From DATIXJ01 sp035518715 (GTDB lineage Bacteria > Bacteroidota > Ignavibacteria > UBA10030 > SZUA-254), in the NCBI GenBank assembly GCA_035518715.1, contig DATIXJ010000050.1, positions 1 to 39,644 on the forward strand: a stretch of DNA of 39,644 nt, written 5' to 3'. Shown piece by piece: positions 15,458 through 23,197 of the stretch (positions are counted from its first letter, which is position 1; each line of letters starts with the position of its first letter). The notes under the pieces were generated by a model, which saw only the letters and a program-made list of their open reading frames with translations, ran no database searches and was not told the origin of the DNA. The position numbers and the translations under genes were made by a program.

Positions 15458-16662
15458 GTCAACAGCTCCACTTCCACTTCAGACCCGACGGCAAGCTCCG
15501 TAACATCCTCCGGTATACTCATCAGGCAGTTTGCATTCGACAGCGATGTCAACATATTGGATGTCTGTGCGCCCGTTTGACGGACCCACAGCGTTCCGTT
15601 GCGTGATTCGAGCACGCCGCGCGAAAAGTGCCTCTTCTGATCCGGCTTGGTTATGGTATGCGCGATCCTGGCTCGGAGAACCGGCTGATACTGTTCTCCG
15701 GCAAGACCAGTCATGTTCCAGATGGCCGGCCTCACGAATTTCAAGAAAGCAACCATGCTTGAAACGGGATTCCCGGGTAAACCGAACACGGCAGTCCGCC
15801 CGCACATCCCAAAAACAGTCGGCATCCCCGGCTTCACGTTTATTTTCGTGAACTGCAGTTGCACACGCGTTTCTTCAAGCACCTTTTTCACGAGGTCGTA
15901 CTTGCCTACGGAGACTCCACCGATGGTAATGAGCACGTCCGCTGAGAGTCCGTTAAGAATTGCCGCCCGGAGTTCGGCTTCATTGTCGCCGGCAATTCCA
16001 AGATCGATGACCTCCGAGCCCGATTCTTTCAGGAGAGCCGTGAGAATAGTCGTGTTCGAGTTCCGGATTTTTCCGGCGGGGGGCATCCCCGCAACCGGAA
16101 CAAGTTCCCTGCCCGTAGCAAGAAGAGCTACGCGCGGCACCCGGAAAACCTGAACAAATGGTATCCCGAGAGAAGCGAGTATTCCAAGATCCTGAGGGCG
16201 AAGCCGTGTACGCGAGCGCAGAACAAGAGATCCGGATTTGATGTCATTTCCCGCCCGGCGAATATTTTCTCCTTCCCGAACGACGCGCTGAATGCTCACT
16301 TCCGAAGCTCCGACAGACTTCGTATCTTCCTGCCGAACCACTGCAGTACACCCCGCGGGGATTTTCGCTCCAGTCATGATCGCCATTGCCTCGCCTGACC
16401 CGAGCCGATCAGCCGGGTTTATCCCTGCCGGTATCTCTCCGATGAGGTGAAGCGTCTTCGGTACCGTCTGAAGATCTTCATGCCGCACGGCAAAACCATC
16501 CATACCTGCATTATCGAACGGCGGAATATTTTCGCCGGCACAAATATCTTCGGAGAGTACTCTTCCAAGGGCATGGTCCAGCGCTACGGTGACATTTCCG
16601 AGGAGAACCGTGTTCTGCCGGATGATTTCAATTGCCTCTGAGACTGTAACAGGTGATTTCAT
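15454..16662 (-). CDS. moeA: Molybdopterin molybdenumtransferase
   Basis: A 402-residue MoeA, which inserts molybdenum into adenylated molybdopterin. Visible features include the N-terminal PVTVSEAIEII, PPFDNAGMDGFAV (with the conserved acidic residue of the active site), the IMTGAKIPAGCTAVVRQE segment, GKIRNSNTTILTALLKESG, GIAGDNEAEL, ITIGGVSVGKYDLVKK and GLPGNPVSSMVAF. All four domains are covered, so it looks intact. Its start overlaps the stop of the MocA-like gene and its stop overlaps moaD, placing it firmly in the operon. Confidence 0.96.
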   Translation of the reverse strand: MKSPVTVSEAIEIIRQNTVLLGNVTVALDHALGRVLSEDICAGENIPPFDNAGMDGFAVRHEDLQTVPKTLHLIGEIPAGINPADRLGSGEAMAIMTGAKIPAGCTAVVRQEDTKSVGASEVSIQRVVREGENIRRAGNDIKSGSLVLRSRTRLRPQDLGILASLGIPFVQVFRVPRVALLATGRELVPVAGMPPAGKIRNSNTTILTALLKESGSEVIDLGIAGDNEAELRAAILNGLSADVLITIGGVSVGKYDLVKKVLEETRVQLQFTKINVKPGMPTVFGMCGRTAVFGLPGNPVSSMVAFLKFVRPAIWNMTGLAGEQYQPVLRARIAHTITKPDQKRHFSRGVLESRNGTLWVRQTGAQTSNMLTSLSNANCLMSIPEDVTELAVGSEVEVELLT

Positions 16663-17198
16663 GAACGTTTATTCATACGACCGGGGGTTGCCGGGACGCC
16701 GGCATGCGAAATATTTTCCTCCAGATGAACTTCAAGAACTTCATGCGGAGCCGATGCAGCGAGAGTTTCAAGCGCGGACACCCGCGCGAGGCATGAATAG
16801 AGGTGTTGGCCGATGAGTATCGGATAGCCGCGCCGACCGCTGTAGACTGGAATGATGAGATTTTTTTTTGATGTCCAGAAACCCTGGAGCAGATCGACTA
16901 CGACGGACTGGCTCAGGTCCGGAAGAGGCGAAGGGCAGATCAATATTCCGTGGTGTGATGCCGGGAGTGAACCGGCAACGACGCTGCGGACTGCCTGAAG
17001 CGGTTCGGCAAGCCCCGAAAACGGGAGAATTGTTCCGGCAAACCATGGAATCTGCGTCAACGCATTCTCCGCGCGTCCAGCGACAAGCACGATGTCTGTT
17101 ACCCGTGCAGACCTCAGCACATCGACCATGTTCCGCGCTGCAGGTTCCCATCCGCCATCGGCGGATTCATTTGCGGCGAGTATCACTCCCAGAATCAA
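16659..17198 (-). CDS. Degenerate MocA/MobA-like nucleotidyltransferase
   Basis: A 179-residue protein related by context and partial sequence to MocA/MobA, which attach CMP or GMP to molybdopterin. The beginning, MILGVILAANES, matches the start of these enzymes, but the nucleotide-binding loop that normally reads LAAGxSxRMGxxK is replaced by LAANESADGGWEPAARNMVD. The later substrate region is better kept: IIPVYSGRRGYPILIG and a following ALETLA segment resemble the GRRGHP part of MocA. The start codon is TTG 17198 with AGGA eight bases upstream. It is 16 bases after the amidohydrolase-like gene and overlaps moeA. It may be a catalytically inactive relative or one with altered nucleotide use; this is inference. 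Confidence 0.65.
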   Translation of the reverse strand: MILGVILAANESADGGWEPAARNMVDVLRSARVTDIVLVAGRAENALTQIPWFAGTILPFSGLAEPLQAVRSVVAGSLPASHHGILICPSPLPDLSQSVVVDLLQGFWTSKKNLIIPVYSGRRGYPILIGQHLYSCLARVSALETLAASAPHEVLEVHLEENISHAGVPATPGRMNKRS

Positions 17199-17214
17199 AC
17201 GACAGATCCTTTCT

Positions 17215-18564
17215 TCAGGGCTTCCCGGCGGAGTTCAGAAGGGCATCATGGTCGAAGAAGACTCCACCTTTGATAATCGTATGGACACTGCGGGTGTTAA
17301 GAATGTTATCCGTGGGATCCGCATCGAGAACCACCATGTCGGCCCTGTTGCCAAGCGATATCGTACCGATAGTTTTGTCGTTGACGAACTTACCGCCGAG
17401 GGTTGTCCCGACGGCGATCGCCTGCAGCGGCGTGAGTCCGGCCTGAACCATAAATTCCATTTCCTTGTGAATGGCGATACCCGGGAATATGGGAATATCG
17501 GTGCCGAGTATGACATCTCCGTAATTCTTCAGGACGGTCATCATATTCTCCTGAAGAAAATGATAATGCAAATTGATGAGCATGGTATCGGGATAGAGTT
17601 CCCGCAACCCCTTCAGATACGAGGGATCGGTGTACCGGCGAACGGCATCATCCGGAATGGTTCTGCGGAAAATCGAATCCGAGAGGATCTGGCTGATAAA
17701 TTTTTCTCCCTCGCCGAGAAGCCGGTACCGGCAGAAGGTCGGGATAAAATATTCACCTTTATCGGTAACCCCCTGTGCAAGCGGCGCGCTGACGAGGGTG
17801 TCGATCACGCCGTTCATCAGGGCAGACGCGCCCGCGTCCTGCGCGGCTGATGCATCTGCTGATGCCCCGCAGCTCACTTCGGAATACATCTCCTGTTGTG
17901 CCGACTCGTCGACGAGCGCTCTGAGGACATCAGTACTCATGCGGCGGAACGGAGATTTTTCCGATCTGCACCAGCCGAGCGAATCATACAGAATCATAAT
18001 GCGGGACGCTCCCCGCAGTTTCATATCCCGTACGAGCTGCCGGGCCTCCTCGGCGGTTTTGGGCGTAATATCTGAAGCTGTGTCATCCGGAAAGAGCCGC
18101 TTCCAGGTCAAGCCGCCTTCAGCACCCACAACCGGACTGCATGGGATTACTCTTGGCATCGCGGTTGAATCCAGAGAAGAAAGTTCAGCAAGGTGTTTTG
18201 CGCGGGTAAGCGACCCGAACACACCATTGACGGACGTTACCCCCCATGCCAGCATTCTCCGCAAATCCTCTTCCGACGGATTCTGCACGTTGGCATCCGT
18301 CAACCCGGGTATAATGAATTTACCGGTCACGTCGATGGTTTCCGCATCGGGAGGGATCAGAACAAACTTCTTCGACCCGGCGCCGGTCACGATGCCATTT
18401 TCTATCACGATGTAAGAATCGGGAATCGGGTGGCGCGCCACACCGTCGAACATCGTGGCTCCCTTCAGTACGACCGTTCGCTGGCCGTACAGATTGGCAA
18501 CTATCAGGAGGTGGAAAATGGCCAGATATATGAAAAGCTTCTTCATCGAGAATAGGATGTTCAT
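17215..18564 (-). CDS. Exported amidohydrolase-like protein lacking most metal ligands
   Basis: A 449-residue protein with an N-terminal signal peptide (the hydrophobic stretch to YGQ, about residue 28) and the overall layout of the amidohydrolase superfamily, related to the exported enzyme at 2559-3860. The composite-domain beta segments and the C-terminal ADMVVLDADPTDNI tail are kept. The usual HxH after GLxD is GLTDANVQ (Asn92, Gln94 in place of the two His), the Lys position WIKVYAD is RIMILYD, and the HA and EHG regions have no His. Only LGTDIPI keeps its Asp. The start at 18564 overlaps the xdhC stop (ATGA). It is probably a pseudoenzyme with a binding or scaffolding role, or has a very different metal site. 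Confidence 0.8.
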   Translation of the reverse strand: MNILFSMKKLFIYLAIFHLLIVANLYGQRTVVLKGATMFDGVARHPIPDSYIVIENGIVTGAGSKKFVLIPPDAETIDVTGKFIIPGLTDANVQNPSEEDLRRMLAWGVTSVNGVFGSLTRAKHLAELSSLDSTAMPRVIPCSPVVGAEGGLTWKRLFPDDTASDITPKTAEEARQLVRDMKLRGASRIMILYDSLGWCRSEKSPFRRMSTDVLRALVDESAQQEMYSEVSCGASADASAAQDAGASALMNGVIDTLVSAPLAQGVTDKGEYFIPTFCRYRLLGEGEKFISQILSDSIFRRTIPDDAVRRYTDPSYLKGLRELYPDTMLINLHYHFLQENMMTVLKNYGDVILGTDIPIFPGIAIHKEMEFMVQAGLTPLQAIAVGTTLGGKFVNDKTIGTISLGNRADMVVLDADPTDNILNTRSVHTIIKGGVFFDHDALLNSAGKP

Positions 18565-19661
18565 GAGACGGATGACTTCAGCGTATGGACGGCGTCTTTG
18601 AATTGTTCCGATTTATGACCCGGGGTCGCAATCGGACCGCGCCGGATACGAATAAGTTCGGCGACAATGCTGACAGCAATTTCTTCGGCAGTCGTGGCGC
18701 CGATTTCGAGTCCGACCGGGGCGTGCACTTTGCTCAGCGCATCTTTCGAGCCGCCGCGTGAGAGAATATGCTGGAAGGTCGTGAGAACTTTCTTTCTGCT
18801 CCCGATCATGCCGATGTATCGAGCGGGAACGGTGATCGCGCGCTCGAGGACTTCTTCATCATGACGATGACCGCGGGTCACGATGACGATATACCGTGAA
18901 GGGTTTTTCGGGAGCCGTTGCCAGGACTCCGGAAAATCGACTGCAATAGTTTCTACGGCTTCCGGGAAACGCTCTTTCGCGGCGAACTGTGGACGATCAT
19001 CAACGACCGTCACGCGGAATCCCACCGATGATGCAAACCGGCAGAGATATTTCGAAACGTGGCCCCCGCCGAAAATCACCAACTGTGGAGTACCGCTGAT
19101 CGGTTCGACGATCAGCTCACCGTTATCCGTACGGAAACGGAGGGTCTCCTGTCGACGGTAGGTTGCCTGGAGAAGATCATCGATCTCCCCAATACTCTCC
19201 CCAAAAAATCCCTTCAGTTCAGGTGTTGCCTCTCGGTTCTCCAGGAGTATTTTACCCTTCACGCTATTATCATTTCCGAGGATCGTGCAAAGAAGAGAAT
19301 CCAGGCCTTCATCCATCCTCTCCCGCAGTTCCCGAAAGAGCGGGAGCATTGTCCGTGAAATCGGCTCAAGCAAAACGTCGACGTTGCCGCCGCAGATGAG
19401 CCCGTGTTCAACATCATCTTCGTTCAATTGAAACCTCAGGATCCCGGCTTTGCTCTCCTCATACAACCGGTGCGCCTGTGTGATCACATCCCCCTCCATG
19501 CATCCACCCCCAACCGTCCCAACAGAAATGATTCCTCCGCGTTTGACGAGCATTTTTGAATGCGCAGATGCCGGCGTGGAGCCAGTGGTCGCGATGATTG
19601 TGGCGAGCATGACATGCGGCTCTTCATCGAGGGACTTCAATATTTCATCATAGATTTCCAT
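18561..19661 (-). CDS. xdhC: Xanthine dehydrogenase accessory protein XdhC
   Basis: A 366-residue XdhC/CoxI-family protein. XdhC binds molybdenum cofactor, promotes its sulfuration and hands it to xanthine dehydrogenase. The N-terminal half shows TIIATTGSTPASAHSKMLV, GTVGGGCMEGDV and LICGGNVDVLLEP; the C-terminal half has the Rossmann-like LVIFGGGHVSKYLCRFAS, VTVVDDRPQFA and YIGMIGSRKKV. Both family domains (XdhC_CoxI and XdhC_C) are complete. It starts five bases after the deaminase stop, and the next gene overlaps its stop. Confidence 0.93.
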   Translation of the reverse strand: MEIYDEILKSLDEEPHVMLATIIATTGSTPASAHSKMLVKRGGIISVGTVGGGCMEGDVITQAHRLYEESKAGILRFQLNEDDVEHGLICGGNVDVLLEPISRTMLPLFRELRERMDEGLDSLLCTILGNDNSVKGKILLENREATPELKGFFGESIGEIDDLLQATYRRQETLRFRTDNGELIVEPISGTPQLVIFGGGHVSKYLCRFASSVGFRVTVVDDRPQFAAKERFPEAVETIAVDFPESWQRLPKNPSRYIVIVTRGHRHDEEVLERAITVPARYIGMIGSRKKVLTTFQHILSRGGSKDALSKVHAPVGLEIGATTAEEIAVSIVAELIRIRRGPIATPGHKSEQFKDAVHTLKSSVS

Positions 19662-19666
19662 GCGTC

Positions 19667-20107
19667 CTACACGCCGATATCCTCATTCCATAACGCCCGA
19701 TGAGAGCGAATAAATTCCCGCATCATTTCCCTACACTCCGGAAGTTCGAGATTGATGACTTCGAGGCCGTGCTCTTTCATGAATTTCTCGGCTCCGGGAA
19801 ACGTCGAATTTTCCCCAACGACAATTTTAGGAATTCTGAATTGCACCGCCGCGCCCGCGCAGAGATAGCATGGCATCAGCGTAGAATAGAGAACGGTATC
19901 ACGATATGTCGCAAGCCGCCCCGCGTTCATGAGGCAATCGATCTCAGCATGCTTCATCGCATTTCCTTCCTGGACCCGACGGTTGTGCCCCCTGCCAATA
20001 ATTGTCCCCCTGAGCACAAGAACCGATCCGATCGGAATCCCGCCTTCTGCAAGACCGGAACGTGCCTCCGCGATCGCCTCGTTCATGAATTCCTGCAATC
20101 GTTCCAT
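19667..20107 (-). CDS. Fcy1-type cytosine/nucleobase deaminase
   Basis: A 146-residue zinc-dependent deaminase of the cytidine deaminase fold. The zinc and catalytic motif is HAE at residues 53-55 and PCYLC at 79-83 (Cys80, Cys83). GGIPIGSVLV, IIGRGHNRR, DTVLYSTLMPC and the C-terminal LWNEDIG recall yeast cytosine deaminase Fcy1 more than bacterial tRNA or guanine deaminases. The frame is open to 20182 but that part covers the PuuD-like gene; ATG 20107 is three bases from its stop. Substrate could be cytosine or, given the operon, a purine base; this cannot be decided from sequence. Confidence 0.88.
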   Translation of the reverse strand: MERLQEFMNEAIAEARSGLAEGGIPIGSVLVLRGTIIGRGHNRRVQEGNAMKHAEIDCLMNAGRLATYRDTVLYSTLMPCYLCAGAAVQFRIPKIVVGENSTFPGAEKFMKEHGLEVINLELPECREMMREFIRSHRALWNEDIGV

Positions 20108-20109
20108 CG

Positions 20110-20928
20110 TCAGGCCCGGCGAATAATTTTCGCGGCTCCCCACCCCAGGAGAACCAGCCCGGAGAGTATTGCCCAGTTCCACGAATCCCCGTACGACGCC
20201 ACGGGATAATGATTGCTGATCATCATGAACACGACCGGCACCGCCATATAGGTGTTGTGTTTCGACCGTGTCTTTGCGCGTTCTGCCAGAGCGAGATCGG
20301 GTTCCGTACCCGCATGTAACGAAGCAACCATCTTTTTTTGTGACGGCAGAATACGGAACCAGACATTTGCCGTCATGATGGTGCCAAGCATTGCACCGGT
20401 ATGGAGATATGCTGCTCTTCCCTCCATGAGGTGCGTCAATGTGTAGATAACGCCGACCAGCAGGAGATATGATACCGCTGCGCCGACCTTTTCATTTTTG
20501 CAGATTGGCGAGCGCCAGAGAATGTCATAGGCGGGCCAGGCGAGAATAATGGCACATGCCCCGGCTATCATCGGAGTGGTCTCATTCATCGATTCATCGA
20601 CCATGAGCCCCCCCATATAATAGACAAGGAAAAGGAGCACGATCCCGCTTATCCATGTCGCCGCAGCTTCCCACCGGAACCAGTGAAGCGTATTCGGCGT
20701 CAGGACCGGGCGTTTCTGCTTGTCGACGAGATAAAATCCCCCGCTGTGCACCATCCAGACGCGATCGTCGGCGGATTTCACGGCAGCACGGTTCTCCATT
20801 CTCGTGAATCGTCCATCCAGCCAGGTAAAAAAATACGTCTGCCCGACCCACATGATCCCGGCAAACACATGGATCCACCGGACAGCGAGGTTCAGCCAGT
20901 CAGTAAGATAATAGAATGCGTCTTCCAT
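20110..20928 (-). CDS. PuuD-like membrane urate oxidase (membrane domain only)
   Basis: A 272-residue integral membrane protein matching the urate hydroxylase PuuD N-terminal family (Urate_ox_N, formerly DUF989). Features are WIHVFAGIMWVGQTYFF, the FYLVDKQKRP segment, HWFRWEAAATWISG and multiple hydrophobic spans, with His residues that could bind heme. PuuD enzymes oxidise urate to 5-hydroxyisourate and normally carry a C-terminal cytochrome c domain; here the protein stops after the membrane part, and no CxxCH occurs in it. A separate cytochrome c would have to take the electrons. It is the only urate-oxidising candidate in the operon, between pucM and the deaminase. Confidence 0.88.
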   Translation of the reverse strand: MEDAFYYLTDWLNLAVRWIHVFAGIMWVGQTYFFTWLDGRFTRMENRAAVKSADDRVWMVHSGGFYLVDKQKRPVLTPNTLHWFRWEAAATWISGIVLLFLVYYMGGLMVDESMNETTPMIAGACAIILAWPAYDILWRSPICKNEKVGAAVSYLLLVGVIYTLTHLMEGRAAYLHTGAMLGTIMTANVWFRILPSQKKMVASLHAGTEPDLALAERAKTRSKHNTYMAVPVVFMMISNHYPVASYGDSWNWAILSGLVLLGWGAAKIIRRA

Positions 20929-20956
20929 TCCGGTTGATGAAAATGAACTCCCCGAA

Positions 20957-21304
20957 TCAGCTGCCGCGGTACGTCGAATAGCCGAAGGGGCTGATCAGCA
21001 GGGGAACGTGATAGTGTTTCGACGGATCCTTCAGCTCAAAGGGAATCTGCACGAACGGATAGAATCCCTCTAACGCTTTTGAACGGAAGTGAGCGCCGGT
21101 GAGAAAGACGAGACGGTAAATACCTGCTGCCGGAGCATCGGGTCCGGGAAGCAGGTTGTTGACCCTTCCGTCTGCATCCGTCATTCTCCGGGCGAGTTCA
21201 CGCCATTCGCCGGATGCCGTATAGTTTTCCAAAACGACTTCCATTCCTGAAACGGGAACCCCGCACGTTATGTCGAGGACATGCGTCGTAATAGGGCTCT
21301 TCAT
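20957..21304 (-). CDS. pucM: 5-hydroxyisourate hydrolase (transthyretin-like)
   Basis: A 115-residue HIU hydrolase, which opens 5-hydroxyisourate to OHCU. The signature ends are intact: TTHVLDITCGVPVSG near the N-terminus, the Arg in DADGRVNNLLPG, HVPLLISPFGYSTYRGS at the C-terminus (the YRGS motif that separates these enzymes from vertebrate transthyretin). ATG 21304 has AGGGA eight bases upstream and is preferred over a GTG at 21310 which overlaps the upstream stop. Cytoplasmic; no signal peptide. Confidence 0.95.
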   Translation of the reverse strand: MKSPITTHVLDITCGVPVSGMEVVLENYTASGEWRELARRMTDADGRVNNLLPGPDAPAAGIYRLVFLTGAHFRSKALEGFYPFVQIPFELKDPSKHYHVPLLISPFGYSTYRGS

Positions 21305-21306
21305 AT

Positions 21307-22665
21307 TCACATTCCCTGTTGTTTTCTCGCCATGATTTTTGCAAACGAGCGCAGGCGGATTTCATCGAGAGTTAACCCGGTGCGCAGAGCTTCCTGCTCG
21401 GTGATCGCACCGCAATTGATTCCACGGAGGAAATAGTTGAGCAGACCTTGTCCGGTTGCCGCGTCATCGAATACCTGTCCGATGAGCGTTGCCTGCGCAG
21501 CTCTCTCAATGAATGTCTTCAGCCGGGTCGAAGCGGCGTCGAGGCCCTCGAGAAAGAATGCATAAACAGCCGCGTACCGCACGGGAAGCTGTGCAGGATG
21601 AAGGTCCCAGCCCTGATAATATCCGTTCTCAAGAGAGTGGCGAACGTGTTCAACATTAAGCCGCCAGACACGATGGACGGTCTCGCGGTTTTCGTTTTTC
21701 TGCCGCGGCGTCAGCGATTTTCCTTCGGACGTCACCCGATGGGGACCGACCGGCATGATGTTGGTGGCGCCATCGGAGATCCAGATGCCGGTTCCCGCCA
21801 GAGAAGTTTTCATGACCTGCCGCGCAAAATCGCACGATGGGTGCATCATCCCCTGATATGCCGCGGTGATGTTCAATGATGCGGTGTAATCGTACACCCC
21901 GAAATGCACGGCAACGCATCTTCCTTCTGCCGCTGAGCAAAGGAGAGGAAGCATACATTCACCGCGGTTGTTCACGATTGACTGCGGGGTCTCGATCATC
22001 AGCTCGAGCTTCAATGATCCCGATGAAAGACTTAGCGATGATTCCAGAATCTGAAGAAGTCCGGCAAGGACACGAACCTGCTCCGGCGCAACGACCTTTG
22101 GAATAGTGACCACAAAATTTTCGGGAACAACACCGCCGGTTCTTTCAAGAAGAGTCGTGAGGAAGAGTTCAAGTGTGCGCACGCTGCGACGCTTGGAATC
22201 CTCCGTGAACGGCTTGATGCGGATTCCCATGAACGGCGGGAGTGTGTGTTCTTTCAGACCCCGCGCAACTTCTTCCGCGGTAAAGACCGCGTGGCGATCT
22301 TCCTCCTCGCCGGTCCGATTGCCGTATCCATCCTCGAAATCGATCCGAAAATCCTCGACCGGCTCGCGCTCCAGCTTCTCGACAATCCGGTCATATACCA
22401 TGTTCCGGAATGATGCACTTACACCGATACCGAGTGCCTTGCAGAAAATTGCGGCGGTTGGTCCATATTCCCGGAGTGACGAGAGCGCAGTGGCACCGAG
22501 TTTCTGTGCAGTTTCGGCTTTAAAAATCTGCGCGCCGCCGTAGACTGTATGAACGGGTTGACGGCGGGGAGACTCTCCGGGATATTCCCGCGAGAATTCC
22601 TGATTCGATGTGCCGAGTCTCGTCAGGAGTTGCTCGGCCTGGTCAGTCTGGAGGACGCGTCTCAT
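21307..22665 (-). CDS. DUF6986/CitE-like (HpcH/HpaI aldolase superfamily) protein
   Basis: A 452-residue protein of the DUF6986 family, related to the CitE/HpcH-HpaI TIM-barrel lyases. Acidic metal-binding features are seen in RIDFEDGYG (residues 107-115) and LELMIETPQSIV, and the CitE-like AVHFGVYDYTASL region follows. Members are found near allantoin and urate genes in other bacteria (from memory). Because the upstream genes yield ureidoglycolate, and then glyoxylate, a C-C bond reaction on glyoxylate is a plausible but untested role. It starts four bases after uraD and its stop overlaps the GTG of pucM. Confidence 0.8.
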   Translation of the reverse strand: MRRVLQTDQAEQLLTRLGTSNQEFSREYPGESPRRQPVHTVYGGAQIFKAETAQKLGATALSSLREYGPTAAIFCKALGIGVSASFRNMVYDRIVEKLEREPVEDFRIDFEDGYGNRTGEEEDRHAVFTAEEVARGLKEHTLPPFMGIRIKPFTEDSKRRSVRTLELFLTTLLERTGGVVPENFVVTIPKVVAPEQVRVLAGLLQILESSLSLSSGSLKLELMIETPQSIVNNRGECMLPLLCSAAEGRCVAVHFGVYDYTASLNITAAYQGMMHPSCDFARQVMKTSLAGTGIWISDGATNIMPVGPHRVTSEGKSLTPRQKNENRETVHRVWRLNVEHVRHSLENGYYQGWDLHPAQLPVRYAAVYAFFLEGLDAASTRLKTFIERAAQATLIGQVFDDAATGQGLLNYFLRGINCGAITEQEALRTGLTLDEIRLRSFAKIMARKQQGM

Positions 22666-22669
22666 ATTC

Positions 22670-23191
22670 TCAGGGATGTTTGTCGAATAGACTCAGCAGT
22701 TTCTGAATACGCAGTCTCGTAATCTTTGCCTGTTCCGCTGCAGCAATGCGGATTTCTTCCAGCGGTCTGTTATCGAGACGCTCGTTCAGCAGACGGAGCA
22801 TCTCATCCGCGCTTTTTCCTGTGGCACAGACAATGAAAATATAACCAAATTTTGCTTCATACAAAGCATTTCCCTCAGAAAGCATTTTCAGAGTCGTTTC
22901 CGGAGTTCCGGAAACACCCGATTGCTCTCCCGCGGCAAGTTCGCCGGCTGATGAGAACCGTTTTCGCAGATCTTTGATATCTCCGATTCGGGGATGGTGG
23001 GAGAACGCTTCTTTCCATTCCTCGGGACCCATCGCATTCCAGATTTCATTCGCTGCCGCGAGAAGCACCTCTATGTCGGTGTACGGCAGGCGTTCGGCCA
23101 TGACCGTTGCCCAGCGAACCGACCCGCAGCATTGCCGAAAGAAGGTGACCGCGTCACGCTTCGAGAGCGCATTGAGCTTATCGAGAGTCAT
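22670..23191 (-). CDS. uraD: 2-oxo-4-hydroxy-4-carboxy-5-ureidoimidazoline (OHCU) decarboxylase
   Basis: A 173-residue OHCU decarboxylase giving (S)-allantoin. The catalytic His region is EAFSHHPRIGD (residues 61-71), followed by the EAKFGYIFIVCATGKSADEML segment that is characteristic of the family. Length is right for the single-domain enzyme. It starts six bases after the allantoicase stop. Together with pucM it makes the urate to allantoin step stereospecific. Confidence 0.95.
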   Translation of the reverse strand: MTLDKLNALSKRDAVTFFRQCCGSVRWATVMAERLPYTDIEVLLAAANEIWNAMGPEEWKEAFSHHPRIGDIKDLRKRFSSAGELAAGEQSGVSGTPETTLKMLSEGNALYEAKFGYIFIVCATGKSADEMLRLLNERLDNRPLEEIRIAAAEQAKITRLRIQKLLSLFDKHP

Positions 23192-23197
23192 CCGGTA

